From Synechococcaceae bacterium WB8_1B_136 (GTDB lineage: Bacteria; Cyanobacteriota; Cyanobacteriia; PCC-6307; Cyanobiaceae): 18,401 nucleotides of DNA. Shown piece after piece: positions 1-7,095 of this stretch. Both the position numbers and the translations under genes were made by a program. The stretch's first letter is position 1, and the number at the start of each line of letters is the position of its first letter. Location of the stretch: positions 1-18,401 of the forward strand of contig RGNC01000025.1 in assembly GCA_010029175.1 (NCBI GenBank), read 5' to 3'. The notes under the pieces were generated by a model. That model was given only the letters and a program-made list of their open reading frames with translations. It made no database searches and had not been told where the DNA came from.

Positions 1-1
1 T

Positions 2-646
2 GAAGACTGGGGCTACGTGCTCGAGGCCCTCGGCCAGAAGGCCCGCTGGTCGGCCCAGCTGCTGGCCGGTGTGATGCCGCAAGACATCGAGCGCGCCTTC
101 GCCGCCAGCGGCAAGCGTCTGTTCCCCTTCAAGCTGCAGGAGGTGCGCAGCGAGTGCACCTGCCCCGACAAGATCAATCCCTGCAAGCACGTGAGCGCCG
201 TCTACTACCTGATGGGCGAGCGCTTCAGCGAAGATCCCTTCGTGCTGTTCCAGATGCGGGGCCGCAGCCGCGCCCAGCTGCTGGCGGATCTGGCCATCCA
301 GCGGCGTGAACTGCTGGCCAAGAGGGCCCGGGAGGCCACTCCAGCCGCGGGCCTGCCGCAGCCCAGCGCCGATGGCACCCTGCCGCCGGCCCCCGCAGCC
401 ATCAAGGATCCCAGCCGCTGGTGGACGTACAACGCAGCCCTCGATCCGGGGCTCGTGGTGATCACCCCGGCCATGGAGGGCGATACCGGCCTCGATGAGG
501 CCGGCCCGCTGCCCCTGGCTGAAGACGCCCGCTTCCCCGAGGCCAACCAGCGCTTCCTGGATCACCTCAAGGGCCAGGGCGCCGGCTTCAGCACCCAGGC
601 CCTGGCCACCGCCATGGCCGCCGGCCGCGATGCCCCCGCCAGCTGA
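2..646 (+). CDS. SWIM zinc-finger protein, 3' part (5' end outside window)
   Basis: The reading frame is open from base 2 to the TGA at 644-646 and gives 214 residues, so the gene begins before the window. Visible residues 52-63 carry a SWIM-type zinc motif, Cys52-x-Cys54 ... Cys61-x-His63, followed by a helical stretch (VSAVYYLMGERF) usual for this family. SWIM domains bind zinc and are thought to contact DNA or protein. In cyanobacteria such genes often sit next to SNF2-type helicase genes, but no helicase is visible here. The last ~100 residues are rich in Ala, Pro and Gly and look poorly conserved. The 3' end overlaps the next gene by 17 bp, which suggests co-transcription. The domain call is firm; the biological role is not known. 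Confidence 0.85.
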   Translation, partial: EDWGYVLEALGQKARWSAQLLAGVMPQDIERAFAASGKRLFPFKLQEVRSECTCPDKINPCKHVSAVYYLMGERFSEDPFVLFQMRGRSRAQLLADLAIQRRELLAKRAREATPAAGLPQPSADGTLPPAPAAIKDPSRWWTYNAALDPGLVVITPAMEGDTGLDEAGPLPLAEDARFPEANQRFLDHLKGQGAGFSTQALATAMAAGRDAPAS

Positions 647-1139
647 GGCCGAAGCCCCCTGGCTCAGCGCCGCGTCGCTGGCCCTGGCGGCCCGGATCCT
701 GCGCAGCCACCAGCGGGCCTTCGGCCGGCCCTTGCTAACGAACTGCAGCGGCGAGGGCAGTGATCTGAGCCGCCAGGCCCAGGAGCTGTTCGCCGCCGCC
801 ACGGTGGTACTCGCCCACGACGGGGCCGATCCCGGCGGCGATCCCGGCCCCCGGCTCACCTACGCCAACCGAGCCGCCCTGCTGCTCTGGCACCGCCCCT
901 GGGCCGAGCAGGTGGGCCTGCCCTCACGCCTCACCGCACCGGCGGAGCAACGGGCCGGCCGGGCGCGCATGCTGCACAGCGCCAGCCAGGCGCAGGCCCT
1001 CAGCGGCTACAGCGGCATCCGCATCGACAGCCAGGGCCGCCGCTTCCAGATCCAGGCCGCCCGCCTCTGGACCCTCTGGAACGAGGCCGGCGAACCCTGC
1101 GGCCAAGCCGCCGCCTTCAACAGCTGGTGGTGGCTCTGA
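630..1139 (+). CDS. MEKHLA domain-containing protein
   Basis: This 169-residue protein starts at the ATG at 630, inside the end of the SWIM gene. Longer versions starting upstream would read through the neighbouring gene in another frame and are unlikely. Residues 77-103 (LTYANRAALLLWHRPW then GLPSRLTA) and the C-terminal part (YSGIRIDSQGRRFQIQAARLW, then GQAAAFNSWW) match the MEKHLA domain, a PAS-like fold found as a stand-alone protein in cyanobacteria and at the C-terminus of some plant HD-Zip proteins. The role of the bacterial form is not established; a sensory or ligand-binding role is inferred from the PAS-like fold. The 17-bp overlap with the upstream gene implies an operon or translational coupling. 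No membrane segment or signal peptide is seen. Confidence 0.85.
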   Translation: MPPPAEAEAPWLSAASLALAARILRSHQRAFGRPLLTNCSGEGSDLSRQAQELFAAATVVLAHDGADPGGDPGPRLTYANRAALLLWHRPWAEQVGLPSRLTAPAEQRAGRARMLHSASQAQALSGYSGIRIDSQGRRFQIQAARLWTLWNEAGEPCGQAAAFNSWWWL

Positions 1140-1160
1140 GCGCACCGCCTTGAGCCCGTT

Positions 1161-1199
1161 TTCCTTGCAAATCGGAAGGAAGGCTCCAGAATTGCAAGG
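1161..1199 (+). promoter_or_regulatory. Nested inverted repeats upstream of the ATPase gene
   Basis: Two alternative dyads share bases: TTCCTT (1161-1166) with AAGGAA (1176-1181), and CCTTGCAA (1163-1170) with TTGCAAGG (1192-1199). The second is an exact 8-bp inverted repeat with its inner edges 21 bases apart, ending 16 bases before the ATG at 1216. This could be an operator for the ATPase gene or a pair of mutually exclusive RNA hairpins. No matching regulator is encoded next to it. Confidence 0.4.
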
Positions 1200-1215
1200 A
1201 TCTTGATCCAAGCGG

Positions 1216-2421
1216 ATGGAGTCTGGCCCTCCGGAGCTCGCCCGCACCACCACGGGGTTGATTGGCCGGCTGGCCCTGGCGCAGCTCGAAACCCTGCTGG
1301 CCCAGTTCCCTGCCGTGGCCCTGCTGGGGCCGCGCCAGGTGGGCAAAACCACCCTCGCCCTGCAGCTGGCCGCCAAGCGCCCCAGCGTGTATCTCGATCT
1401 GGAGGCGCCGGCAGACCGGGCCCGCCTCAGCGATCCCGCCCTCTACCTGGCCAGCCAGGCGAACAAGCTGGTGGTGCTCGATGAAGTGCAGCGCCTGCCG
1501 GAGCTGTTCGGCAGCCTGCGCGGCCTGATCGATGCGGGCCGGCGCAGCGGCCAGGCCAACGGTCGCTTCCTGCTGCTTGGCTCCGCTTCGATGGAGCTGA
1601 TGCGCCAATCCAGCGAGAGCCTGGCCGGTCGCCTCGCGTTTCTGGAGCTGGGCGGGCTCAACCTGCTGGAACTGGAGCCGCGGCACCACGAGGCGCTCTG
1701 GATCCGCGGTGGCTTTCCAGACAGTGCTCTGGCAGCCAGTGATCCGGCCAGCAGCCTCTGGCGCGAGGCCTTCCTGCGCACCTATCTGGAGCGCGACATT
1801 CCCCAGCTGGGACCGCGCATCCCGGCCGAAACCCTGCGCCGCTTCTGGACCATGCTCGCCCACGGGCAGGGCAGCTTGTTCAATGCCGCCGCCCTGGGCC
1901 GCAGCCTGGGGGTGAGCGGCAAAACGGTGAGCGGCTATCTCGATCTGCTGGTGGATCTGCTGCTGGTGCGGCGCCTGCAACCGCTGCACGCCAACGTGGG
2001 CAAGCGCCTGGTGAAGGCGCCGAAACTGTATGTCCGCGACAGCGGCCTGGTGCACACCCTCCTGGGGCTCGACGATCGCGAGGCTGTGCTGGGACACCCG
2101 GTGGCCGGCGCCAGCTGGGAGGGGTTCGTGCTGGAAAACCTGATCACCTGCGCCCCCCAGCGCAGCCAGGCCTGGTTCTACCGAACCGCGGCCGGAGCCG
2201 AGATCGATCTGGTGCTGGATCTGCCCGGCGGCCATCGCTGGGCCATCGAGGTGAAACGCAGCACGGCCCCGCGGCTCGGCAAGGGCTTTCACCAGGCCCG
2301 CGCCGATCTGGAGCCGCAGCGCTGTTTTGTGGTGCATGCCGGCGAGGAGCGATTCCCGCTGCACGAGGGGGTGGAGGCGGTCGGAGCGGCGGAACTGGCT
2401 GCCGAGCTGCGGGCGCTCTGA
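1216..2421 (+). CDS. AAA-family ATP-binding protein with DUF4143 domain
   Basis: The 401-residue protein has a P-loop GPRQVGKT at 38-45 and a Walker B motif VVLDE at 86-90, followed by a sensor-like LLGSAS around 120-125. The middle part (about 185-260) looks like the winged-helix linker of this family. The C-terminal DUF4143 half carries a nuclease-like PD-(D/E)xK core: Asp331 in GAEIDLVLDL and Glu345-x-Lys347 in WAIEVKRS. Length and order are usual for the AAA_14/DUF4143 family, which is widespread, often mobile and of unproven function; some workers suspect toxin or defence roles. It stands alone between an operon and hsp20, with inverted repeats just upstream. No clear Shine-Dalgarno precedes the ATG; a TTG at 1203 is in another frame. 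The family call is firm and the function open. Confidence 0.88.
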   Translation: MESGPPELARTTTGLIGRLALAQLETLLAQFPAVALLGPRQVGKTTLALQLAAKRPSVYLDLEAPADRARLSDPALYLASQANKLVVLDEVQRLPELFGSLRGLIDAGRRSGQANGRFLLLGSASMELMRQSSESLAGRLAFLELGGLNLLELEPRHHEALWIRGGFPDSALAASDPASSLWREAFLRTYLERDIPQLGPRIPAETLRRFWTMLAHGQGSLFNAAALGRSLGVSGKTVSGYLDLLVDLLLVRRLQPLHANVGKRLVKAPKLYVRDSGLVHTLLGLDDREAVLGHPVAGASWEGFVLENLITCAPQRSQAWFYRTAAGAEIDLVLDLPGGHRWAIEVKRSTAPRLGKGFHQARADLEPQRCFVVHAGEERFPLHEGVEAVGAAELAAELRAL

Positions 2422-2439
2422 AGCCCACGCCCCGCGCAC

Positions 2440-2478
2440 GGTTCGGCTCTCCTGCCACCAGGGCGTGGCAGCCGAACC
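2440..2478 (+). promoter_or_regulatory. Long imperfect hairpin between the ATPase gene and hsp20
   Basis: GGTTCGGC (2440-2447) pairs with GCCGAACC (2471-2478), and inside it TGCCAC (2453-2458) pairs with GTGGCA (2465-2470). This gives a 14-bp stem with a 5-base bulge and a 6-base loop. It begins 18 bases after the ATPase stop codon. There is no T-run after it, so it is not a standard intrinsic terminator. It may cap the upstream transcript or be part of the hsp20 leader. Confidence 0.5.
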
Positions 2479-2553
2479 TCGGGGGTGAGCGCCGTACCGG
2501 CAGGGTCGGTTCTTGCGCTGTTGGTGCTCAGCGGGCCGGTGCACATTGGCGTG

Positions 2554-2576
2554 GCGGGTGAACACCCCGCACCCGC
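2554..2576 (+). promoter_or_regulatory. hsp20: Hairpin just upstream of the hsp20 ribosome binding site
   Basis: GCGGGTG (2554-2560) is the exact reverse complement of CACCCGC (2570-2576), a 7-bp stem with a 9-base loop. It ends seven bases before the GGAGG ribosome binding site at 2584-2588. It could act as a temperature-sensitive leader element, but the hairpin itself leaves the ribosome site free. Regulation is therefore only a suggestion. Confidence 0.35.
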
Positions 2577-2595
2577 AACATCTGGAGGCATCCCC

Positions 2596-2988
2596 ATGCT
2601 CACCCTGCGCCAATCCCCCTTCGATCTGTTCGAGCGGCTGGAGCAACAGCTGCAAACCGCCGAGCGCGTTCCCGCCGCTGAAGTGCGTGAAACCGAGAGC
2701 GGTTTTGAGATCAGCCTGGAACTGCCCGGCGTGGCCAAGGAATCGATCGATGTGAAAGCCACCGATCGCAGCCTGGTGATCAGCGCCGAGCGCAAATCCA
2801 ATGCCGCAGCTGATCGCCCCGGCCCGCTGCTGAGTGAGTTCCGCTACGGCACCTGGAGCCGCAGCTTCCGCTTTCCTTCCGGCATCGATCGCGAAGGGCT
2901 CAGCGCCCACTACCGCGATGGGCTGCTCACCGTCACGGCACCCAAGGCCCAAACCATGACCACCGTGGCCGTGCAGGTGGAGGGCTGA
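2596..2988 (+). CDS. hsp20: Small heat shock protein, Hsp20/alpha-crystallin family
   Basis: The start is the ATG at 2596, supported by GGAGG at 2584-2588 with 7 bases of spacing. An in-frame upstream extension to 2485 lacks such a site and lacks family similarity. The protein is 130 residues. The N-terminal arm is short and matches the family pattern (LRQSPFDLFERLEQQL). The alpha-crystallin domain runs from about residue 30 (PAAEVRETESGFEISLELPG) to the C-terminus and includes the signature HYRDGLLTVTAPK. Small heat shock proteins form oligomers that hold unfolding proteins in an ATP-independent way; in cyanobacteria they also help protect thylakoid membranes. The C-terminal I-x-I anchor is not clear. 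A strong terminator follows at 3040, so the gene is probably transcribed alone. The family is certain; heat control is inferred. Confidence 0.95.
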   Translation: MLTLRQSPFDLFERLEQQLQTAERVPAAEVRETESGFEISLELPGVAKESIDVKATDRSLVISAERKSNAAADRPGPLLSEFRYGTWSRSFRFPSGIDREGLSAHYRDGLLTVTAPKAQTMTTVAVQVEG

Positions 2989-3039
2989 ACGGGCGCGGCT
3001 CCAGAGCCGCTTCACACCAATCGAGACCACGGGACCCTG

Positions 3040-3064
3040 CCCCGGCCTGACGGCCGGGGTTTTT
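3040..3064 (+). terminator. Rho-independent terminator after hsp20
   Basis: CCCCGGCC (3040-3047) pairs exactly with GGCCGGGG (3052-3059) around a four-base loop and is followed by five T (3060-3064). It lies 52 bases after the hsp20 stop. A second small hairpin (GCGGCT at 2995-3000 with AGCCGC at 3005-3010) precedes it. Together they separate hsp20 from the flv3-flv1 operon. Confidence 0.9.
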
Positions 3065-3119
3065 GCTGACCAGATCGCCGGCGGCATTACCTAAAGTTGA
3101 GGGCCACTGCGTGGGATCC

Positions 3120-4883
3120 ATGGCCACAGCTGCCACTGCTGCCACCGCCGCCACACCCAGGCTGAGCCTGCAGTGCGAGCCCATCGGCCCCGACACCAGC
3201 ACCATCCGCTCGCTGGACTGGGACCGCAGCCGCTTCGACATCGAATTTGGCCTGCGCAATGGCACCACCTACAACAGCTTTCTGGTGCGGGGTGAGCGCA
3301 CCGCCCTGATCGACACCAGCCACCTCAAGTTCGCAAGCACCTGGCTGCCACTGCTGCAGGAGCAGATCGATCCCAAGGCGATCGAGTATCTGATCGTGAG
3401 CCACACCGAACCGGATCACTCCGGGCTGATTGGCCACTTGATCGATCTCAACCCCGAGATCACCATCGTGGCCTCCAAGGTGGCGATCCAGTTCCTGGAG
3501 AATCAGGTGCACCGGCCGTTCAAGAGTCGGGCAGTGAAAAGTGGTGATGAACTCGATCTAGGCACCAATCCCGAGAGTGGTGTGCAGCACCGGTTTGAGT
3601 TTCTGAGTGCGCCAAATCTGCACTGGCCGGACACAATCTTTTCCTACGACCACGGCACCGGCATCCTCTTCACCTGCGATGCCTTCGGCCTGCACTACTG
3701 CTCCGATGCCGTGTTCGATGTGGACCCCGGTGCCATCGCCCCGGATTTCCGCTTCTACTACGACTGCCTGATGGGCCCCAACGCCCGCAGCGTGCTGCAG
3801 GCGATGAAGCGCATGGATGCCCTGCCGGAGATCACCACGGTGGCCGTGGGCCACGGGCCGCTGCTGCGGGAGCACCTGGGGCTGTGGCTGGGCGACTACC
3901 GCGCCTGGAGCAGTGATCGCAGCAAGGGCGAGAGCTACGCCGCCGTTTGCTACCTGAGCCAATACGGCTTCTGCGATCGCCTCAGCCAGGCCATCGCCCG
4001 CGGCATCGGCAAGGCGGAAGCCCAGGTGCAGCTGGTGGATCTGCGGGCCACCGACGCCCAGGAGCTGAGTGCCCTGATCGGGGAGGCCAGCGCCGTGGTG
4101 GTGCCCACCTGGCCCGCCAGCGCCGATGCCGACCTGCAGGCCTCGATCGGCACCCTGCTGGCGGCCCTGCAACCCAAGCAATGGGTCGGCGTGTACGACG
4201 CCTACGGCGGCAACGATGAGCCGATCGACACCGTGGCCTCCCAACTGCGCAGCCTCGGCCAGAAGGAGGCCTTCGCGCCCCTGCGCATCCGCCAGGTGCC
4301 GGATGGCAACGACTACCAGCGCTGCGAGGAATCCGGCACCGACCTGGGCCAGCTGCTCACCCGCGAGCGCACCATCGCGGCGATGAAGGCCCTGGATGGC
4401 GACCTCGACAAGGCCCTGGGGCGCCTGAGCGGCGGCCTCTACGTGGTGACAGCCCGCCAGCAGGGGGCGGAGGGCAGCCGCAGTTCCGCCATGGTGGCCA
4501 GCTGGGTGAGCCAGGCCAGCTTCGAACCGCCCGGCATCACCGTGGCGGTGGCCAAAGATCGCGCCATCGAAGCGCTGATGCAGGTGGGCGATCGCTTCGT
4601 GCTCAACATCCTGCGCGACGACAACCACCAGCAGCTGCTGCGGCATTTCCTCAGGCGCTTCCCCCCCGGCGCCGATCGCTTCGCGGGCATCAACACCCTC
4701 GAAGGCGTCGCCAGCGGCGGGCCGGTGCTGGGCGACGCCCTCGCCTACCTCGGCTGTCGCGTGGCGCAGCGGATGGAGGGTCCCGACCACTGGATCATCT
4801 ACGCCGAGGTGGAGGAGGGGAACGTCTCCGACAGTGAGGCATCCACCGCCGTTCACCACCGCAAAGTGGGGAACCACTACTGA
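3120..4883 (+). CDS. flv3: Flavodiiron protein Flv3 (class C, canonical diiron site)
   Basis: The 587-residue protein has the three-part class C layout: a metallo-beta-lactamase-like diiron domain (about 1-265), a flavodoxin-like FMN domain (about 268-415) and a C-terminal flavin-reductase domain (about 425-587, with SSAMVASWVSQASFEPPG). All diiron ligands are present: His95, Glu97 and Asp99 in HTEPDH, His168 in LHWPD, Asp187 in TCDAFG and His245 in GHGP. That complete set identifies Flv3 (or Flv4) rather than Flv1 or Flv2. With Flv1 it reduces O2 to water using photosynthetic electrons downstream of photosystem I, protecting against light fluctuation. An in-frame GTG at 3111 has a better-placed GAGGG (3099-3103) and may be the true start, adding three residues. 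It overlaps flv1 by one base (TGATG). Confidence 0.95.
   Translation: MATAATAATAATPRLSLQCEPIGPDTSTIRSLDWDRSRFDIEFGLRNGTTYNSFLVRGERTALIDTSHLKFASTWLPLLQEQIDPKAIEYLIVSHTEPDHSGLIGHLIDLNPEITIVASKVAIQFLENQVHRPFKSRAVKSGDELDLGTNPESGVQHRFEFLSAPNLHWPDTIFSYDHGTGILFTCDAFGLHYCSDAVFDVDPGAIAPDFRFYYDCLMGPNARSVLQAMKRMDALPEITTVAVGHGPLLREHLGLWLGDYRAWSSDRSKGESYAAVCYLSQYGFCDRLSQAIARGIGKAEAQVQLVDLRATDAQELSALIGEASAVVVPTWPASADADLQASIGTLLAALQPKQWVGVYDAYGGNDEPIDTVASQLRSLGQKEAFAPLRIRQVPDGNDYQRCEESGTDLGQLLTRERTIAAMKALDGDLDKALGRLSGGLYVVTARQQGAEGSRSSAMVASWVSQASFEPPGITVAVAKDRAIEALMQVGDRFVLNILRDDNHQQLLRHFLRRFPPGADRFAGINTLEGVASGGPVLGDALAYLGCRVAQRMEGPDHWIIYAEVEEGNVSDSEASTAVHHRKVGNHY
3973..3980. repeat. HIP1 octamer GCGATCGC
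   Basis: Exact copy of the octamer that is over-represented in many cyanobacterial genomes. It lies inside flv3. Confidence 0.8.
4588..4595. repeat. HIP1 octamer GCGATCGC
   Basis: Second exact HIP1 copy, also inside flv3, in the flavin-reductase domain. Confidence 0.8.
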
Positions 4884-6757
4884 TGGCCACCTCCAGCAGC
4901 GCAGCGGCCACAGCCAGCGCAGATCGCCGGGTGATCCAAATCCCGCTGGAGCCCGGGCTGCTCTGCCTGCGGGGGCTGAGCCCGCGGCGGCTGCGCTTCG
5001 AGGTGGAATACGGCCTGGAGCGGGGCACCAGCGCCAACAGCTTCCTGTTTCTGCCCCCGCCCGCTGCGCCAGACAGCCTGGGCCATGCGGCGGCACTGCT
5101 GGTGCATCCACCGGGGGCCTCGTTCGCGGAGCCCTATCTCGAGCAGCTGGCGGAGCTGGTGCCCAGCAACGGCGAACTGCAGGTGGTGGTGGGCCATGTG
5201 AACCCCAACCGTGTGGCGCTGCTGCGGCAGCTGGCCCAGCGCTGGAGCAAGCTGCGCCTGATCGCCTCCAACCCCGGCGCCCAGCTGCTGCGGGAGCTGT
5301 GGGAGCAGCGGCGGCCATCCGGCCCGGGCGGCGAGGGGGCCGCAGCCGATGCCGGAGCCGAGGGCGAAGCCCCAGCACCGCTGCCCCCGATCACGGTGGT
5401 GCGGGGTGAAGACAGCATCGAGCGACCCGATGGCTACCGCATCACGCTGTTGTCGGTGCCAACGCCGCGCTGGCCCGGCGGCTTGATGGCCTTCGAGGAC
5501 ACCACCGGCCTGCTGATGAGCGGCAAGTTCTTCGCCGCCCACCTCTGCAGCGAGGCCTGGGCAGAAGCCAACCGCAGCAGCACCGAGGAGGATCGCCGCT
5601 ACTTCTACGACTGCCTGATGGCGCCGATGGCGCGCCAGGTGGAGGCGGTGCTCAACCGCGTGGATGAGCTGCCGATCCGCACCATCGCCCCCGGCCATGG
5701 GCCGGCCATCGCCGAGAGCTGGCGCAGCCTGCTGGTGGACTATCGCCGCTGGGGCGAGAGCCAGGAGCGCTCCAAGCTGTCGGTGGCGCTGCTGTTCGCC
5801 AGCGCCTATGGCAACACCGCCGCCATCGCCGATGCCATCGCCCAGGGGGTGGCCCGCACCGGCGTGCGGGTGGAGAGCATCAACTGCGAATTCACCCCCG
5901 CCGACAAGCTGCTGGAGGCGATTCGCCACTGCGATGCCTTTCTGATCGGCTCCCCCACCCTGGGCGGCCATGCACCCACGCCGATCGTGTCGGCCCTGGG
6001 CACCCTGCTGGCGGAGGGGGATCGGGCCAAGCCCGTGGGGGTGTTCGGCAGCTTCGGCTGGAGCGGCGAGGCCCTGGATCTGCTGGAGAGCAAGTTGCGC
6101 GATGGCGGCTTCCGCTTCGCCTTCGAGCCGATCAAGGTGAAGTTCAGTCCCGACGCCGCCACCCTCAAGGGCTGCGAGGAAACGGGCACCGCCCTGGGGC
6201 GCTCCCTGCTCAGCGCCCAGCGCAAGGCCCAGCGGCGCACCAGCGGGGGCGGCGGCCTGAGCGAGAGCCGCAGCAACCCGGCCGTGCTGGCCCTGGGCCG
6301 GGTGGTGGGTGCCCTGTGCGTGCTCACCACCGTGAAGGGGGAGGGGGAATCACGCCTGAGCGGGGCGATGGTGGCCAGCTGGGTGAGCCAGGCCAGCTTC
6401 AGCCCACCGGGCTTCACGGTGGCCGTGGCCAAGGACCGCGCCGTGGAGGCGCTGCTGCATGTGGGCGATGTCTTCGCCCTCAACGTGCTGGCGGCAGGCC
6501 GTGAAACCGGCCCGATGAAGCAGTTTCTGCAGCCCTTTGCCCCCGGCGCCGACCGCTTCGCGGGCCTGGCTCTGGAGCGGAGCCCCGGCGGGCAGCCGGT
6601 GCTGCCGGAGGCCCTGGCCTGGCTGGAGGCCAGCGTGAAGCAACGGATGGAATGCGGCGACCACTGGCTGATCTATGCCCAGGTGAGCAGCGGCGCCCTG
6701 CTGGATGGAGCGGCCACCACCGCCGTGCATCAACGACGCAGCGGAGCGAACTATTGA
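4883..6757 (+). CDS. flv1: Flavodiiron protein Flv1 (class C, substituted diiron site)
   Basis: The 624-residue protein has the same three domains as its neighbour, but the diiron ligands are changed: His105-x-Asn107-x-Asn109-Arg110 replaces HxExDH, Arg196 stands where the fourth His should be (PTPRWP), Lys215 replaces the bridging Asp (MSGKFFA), and only His272 in GHGP is kept. Neutral and basic replacements of this kind are the known hallmark of Flv1/Flv2, which work as partners of Flv3/Flv4. The FMN loop FASAYGNTAAIADAIA (about 305-320) and SPTLGG look intact, and the flavin-reductase domain (about 450-624) is complete. A Gly/Ala/Glu/Pro-rich insert at about 144-168 in the diiron domain looks like a disordered loop. 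The ATG shares its A with the flv3 stop (TGATG at 4881-4885), so the pair is probably translationally coupled and made in equal amounts. Confidence 0.95.
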   Translation: MATSSSAAATASADRRVIQIPLEPGLLCLRGLSPRRLRFEVEYGLERGTSANSFLFLPPPAAPDSLGHAAALLVHPPGASFAEPYLEQLAELVPSNGELQVVVGHVNPNRVALLRQLAQRWSKLRLIASNPGAQLLRELWEQRRPSGPGGEGAAADAGAEGEAPAPLPPITVVRGEDSIERPDGYRITLLSVPTPRWPGGLMAFEDTTGLLMSGKFFAAHLCSEAWAEANRSSTEEDRRYFYDCLMAPMARQVEAVLNRVDELPIRTIAPGHGPAIAESWRSLLVDYRRWGESQERSKLSVALLFASAYGNTAAIADAIAQGVARTGVRVESINCEFTPADKLLEAIRHCDAFLIGSPTLGGHAPTPIVSALGTLLAEGDRAKPVGVFGSFGWSGEALDLLESKLRDGGFRFAFEPIKVKFSPDAATLKGCEETGTALGRSLLSAQRKAQRRTSGGGGLSESRSNPAVLALGRVVGALCVLTTVKGEGESRLSGAMVASWVSQASFSPPGFTVAVAKDRAVEALLHVGDVFALNVLAAGRETGPMKQFLQPFAPGADRFAGLALERSPGGQPVLPEALAWLEASVKQRMECGDHWLIYAQVSSGALLDGAATTAVHQRRSGANY

Positions 6758-6806
6758 GCCGCCCGCAGCGCAACCAAAACAACAGGTAACGGCAATCGAA
6801 AGAAAA

Positions 6807-6858
6807 GGCGAACCTCACCGGAGGTCGTGATCCGGCCGCTGAAATACAGCGGTTCGCC
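6807..6858 (+). promoter_or_regulatory. Structured leader with competing stems
   Basis: An exact 8-bp inverted repeat, GGCGAACC (6807-6814) and GGTTCGCC (6851-6858), encloses two further exact repeats: ACCTC (6812-6816) with GAGGT (6821-6825), and CCGCT (6836-6840) with AGCGG (6848-6852). The inner stems each share bases with the outer one, so they can form as alternatives. It ends 14 bases before the ATG at 6873. It may close the flv transcript or control the small gene. There is no T-run. Confidence 0.45.
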
Positions 6859-6872
6859 ATAACGCCGCAGCG

Positions 6873-7064
6873 ATGACTGCCCTCCCGGAAACACAGCGCT
6901 GGGTCGTTCGCTATCGCGGTTTTGTACTCATCCCGCAGGCGGATCTCACCTGGCTGGTGCGTCCGGAGCGCAGCCCGCTATGCATGCTTCCCTTCCGAGC
7001 CCCGGCCAGCTCAGTGGACGATGTGAAAGCCCTGGTGGACTGGCGGCTGAAACAGGCCGCTTGA
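6873..7064 (+). CDS. Small protein of unknown function (63 aa)
   Basis: A 63-residue ORF starts at an ATG at 6873, reads in the same direction as flv1 and begins 115 bases after it. I do not recognise a named family. The sequence looks like a compact alpha/beta protein: strand-rich N-terminal part (QRWVVRYRGFVLIPQ, LTWLVRPE), then a helix (SVDDVKALVDWRLKQ). There is no signal peptide, no membrane segment and no Cys cluster. No good Shine-Dalgarno is seen, but the gene-like composition and the absence of any competing gene on the other strand support it. Small proteins of this size are common in picocyanobacteria. A structured element lies directly upstream. Function unknown. Confidence 0.6.
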   Translation: MTALPETQRWVVRYRGFVLIPQADLTWLVRPERSPLCMLPFRAPASSVDDVKALVDWRLKQAA

Positions 7065-7075
7065 TTCGATCCGCA

Positions 7076-7095
7076 GAGCTCCAGCGGCCGAGCTC
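7076..7095. terminator. Possible bidirectional terminator between two convergent small genes
   Basis: GAGCTC occurs at 7076-7081 and again at 7090-7095. Because it is its own reverse complement, the two copies can form a 6-bp stem with an 8-base loop on either strand. It lies between the facing 3' ends and overlaps the stop codon of the minus-strand gene. No T-run, so support is weak. Confidence 0.3.

Noticed and set aside
2500..2595. CIRCE element (HrcA site) before hsp20
   Set aside because: No TTAGCACTC-N9-GAGTGCTAA inverted repeat is present; only a partial GTGCTC match occurs.
1117..3087. Long open frame on the minus strand (656 codons) opposite the ATPase and hsp20
   Set aside because: It is antisense to two clearly recognisable genes, is rich in His/Gln/Gly/Ala as expected of a GC-rich shadow frame, and shows no family motif.
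3558..5378. Long minus-strand open frame (606 codons) opposite flv3-flv1
   Set aside because: Antisense to the flavodiiron genes, with low-complexity composition and no domain; a GC-driven shadow.
6807..6858. tRNA or tRNA-like gene
   Set aside because: The cloverleaf impression comes from an 8-bp outer stem and two inner hairpins, but there is no T-loop, anticodon stem or correct spacing.
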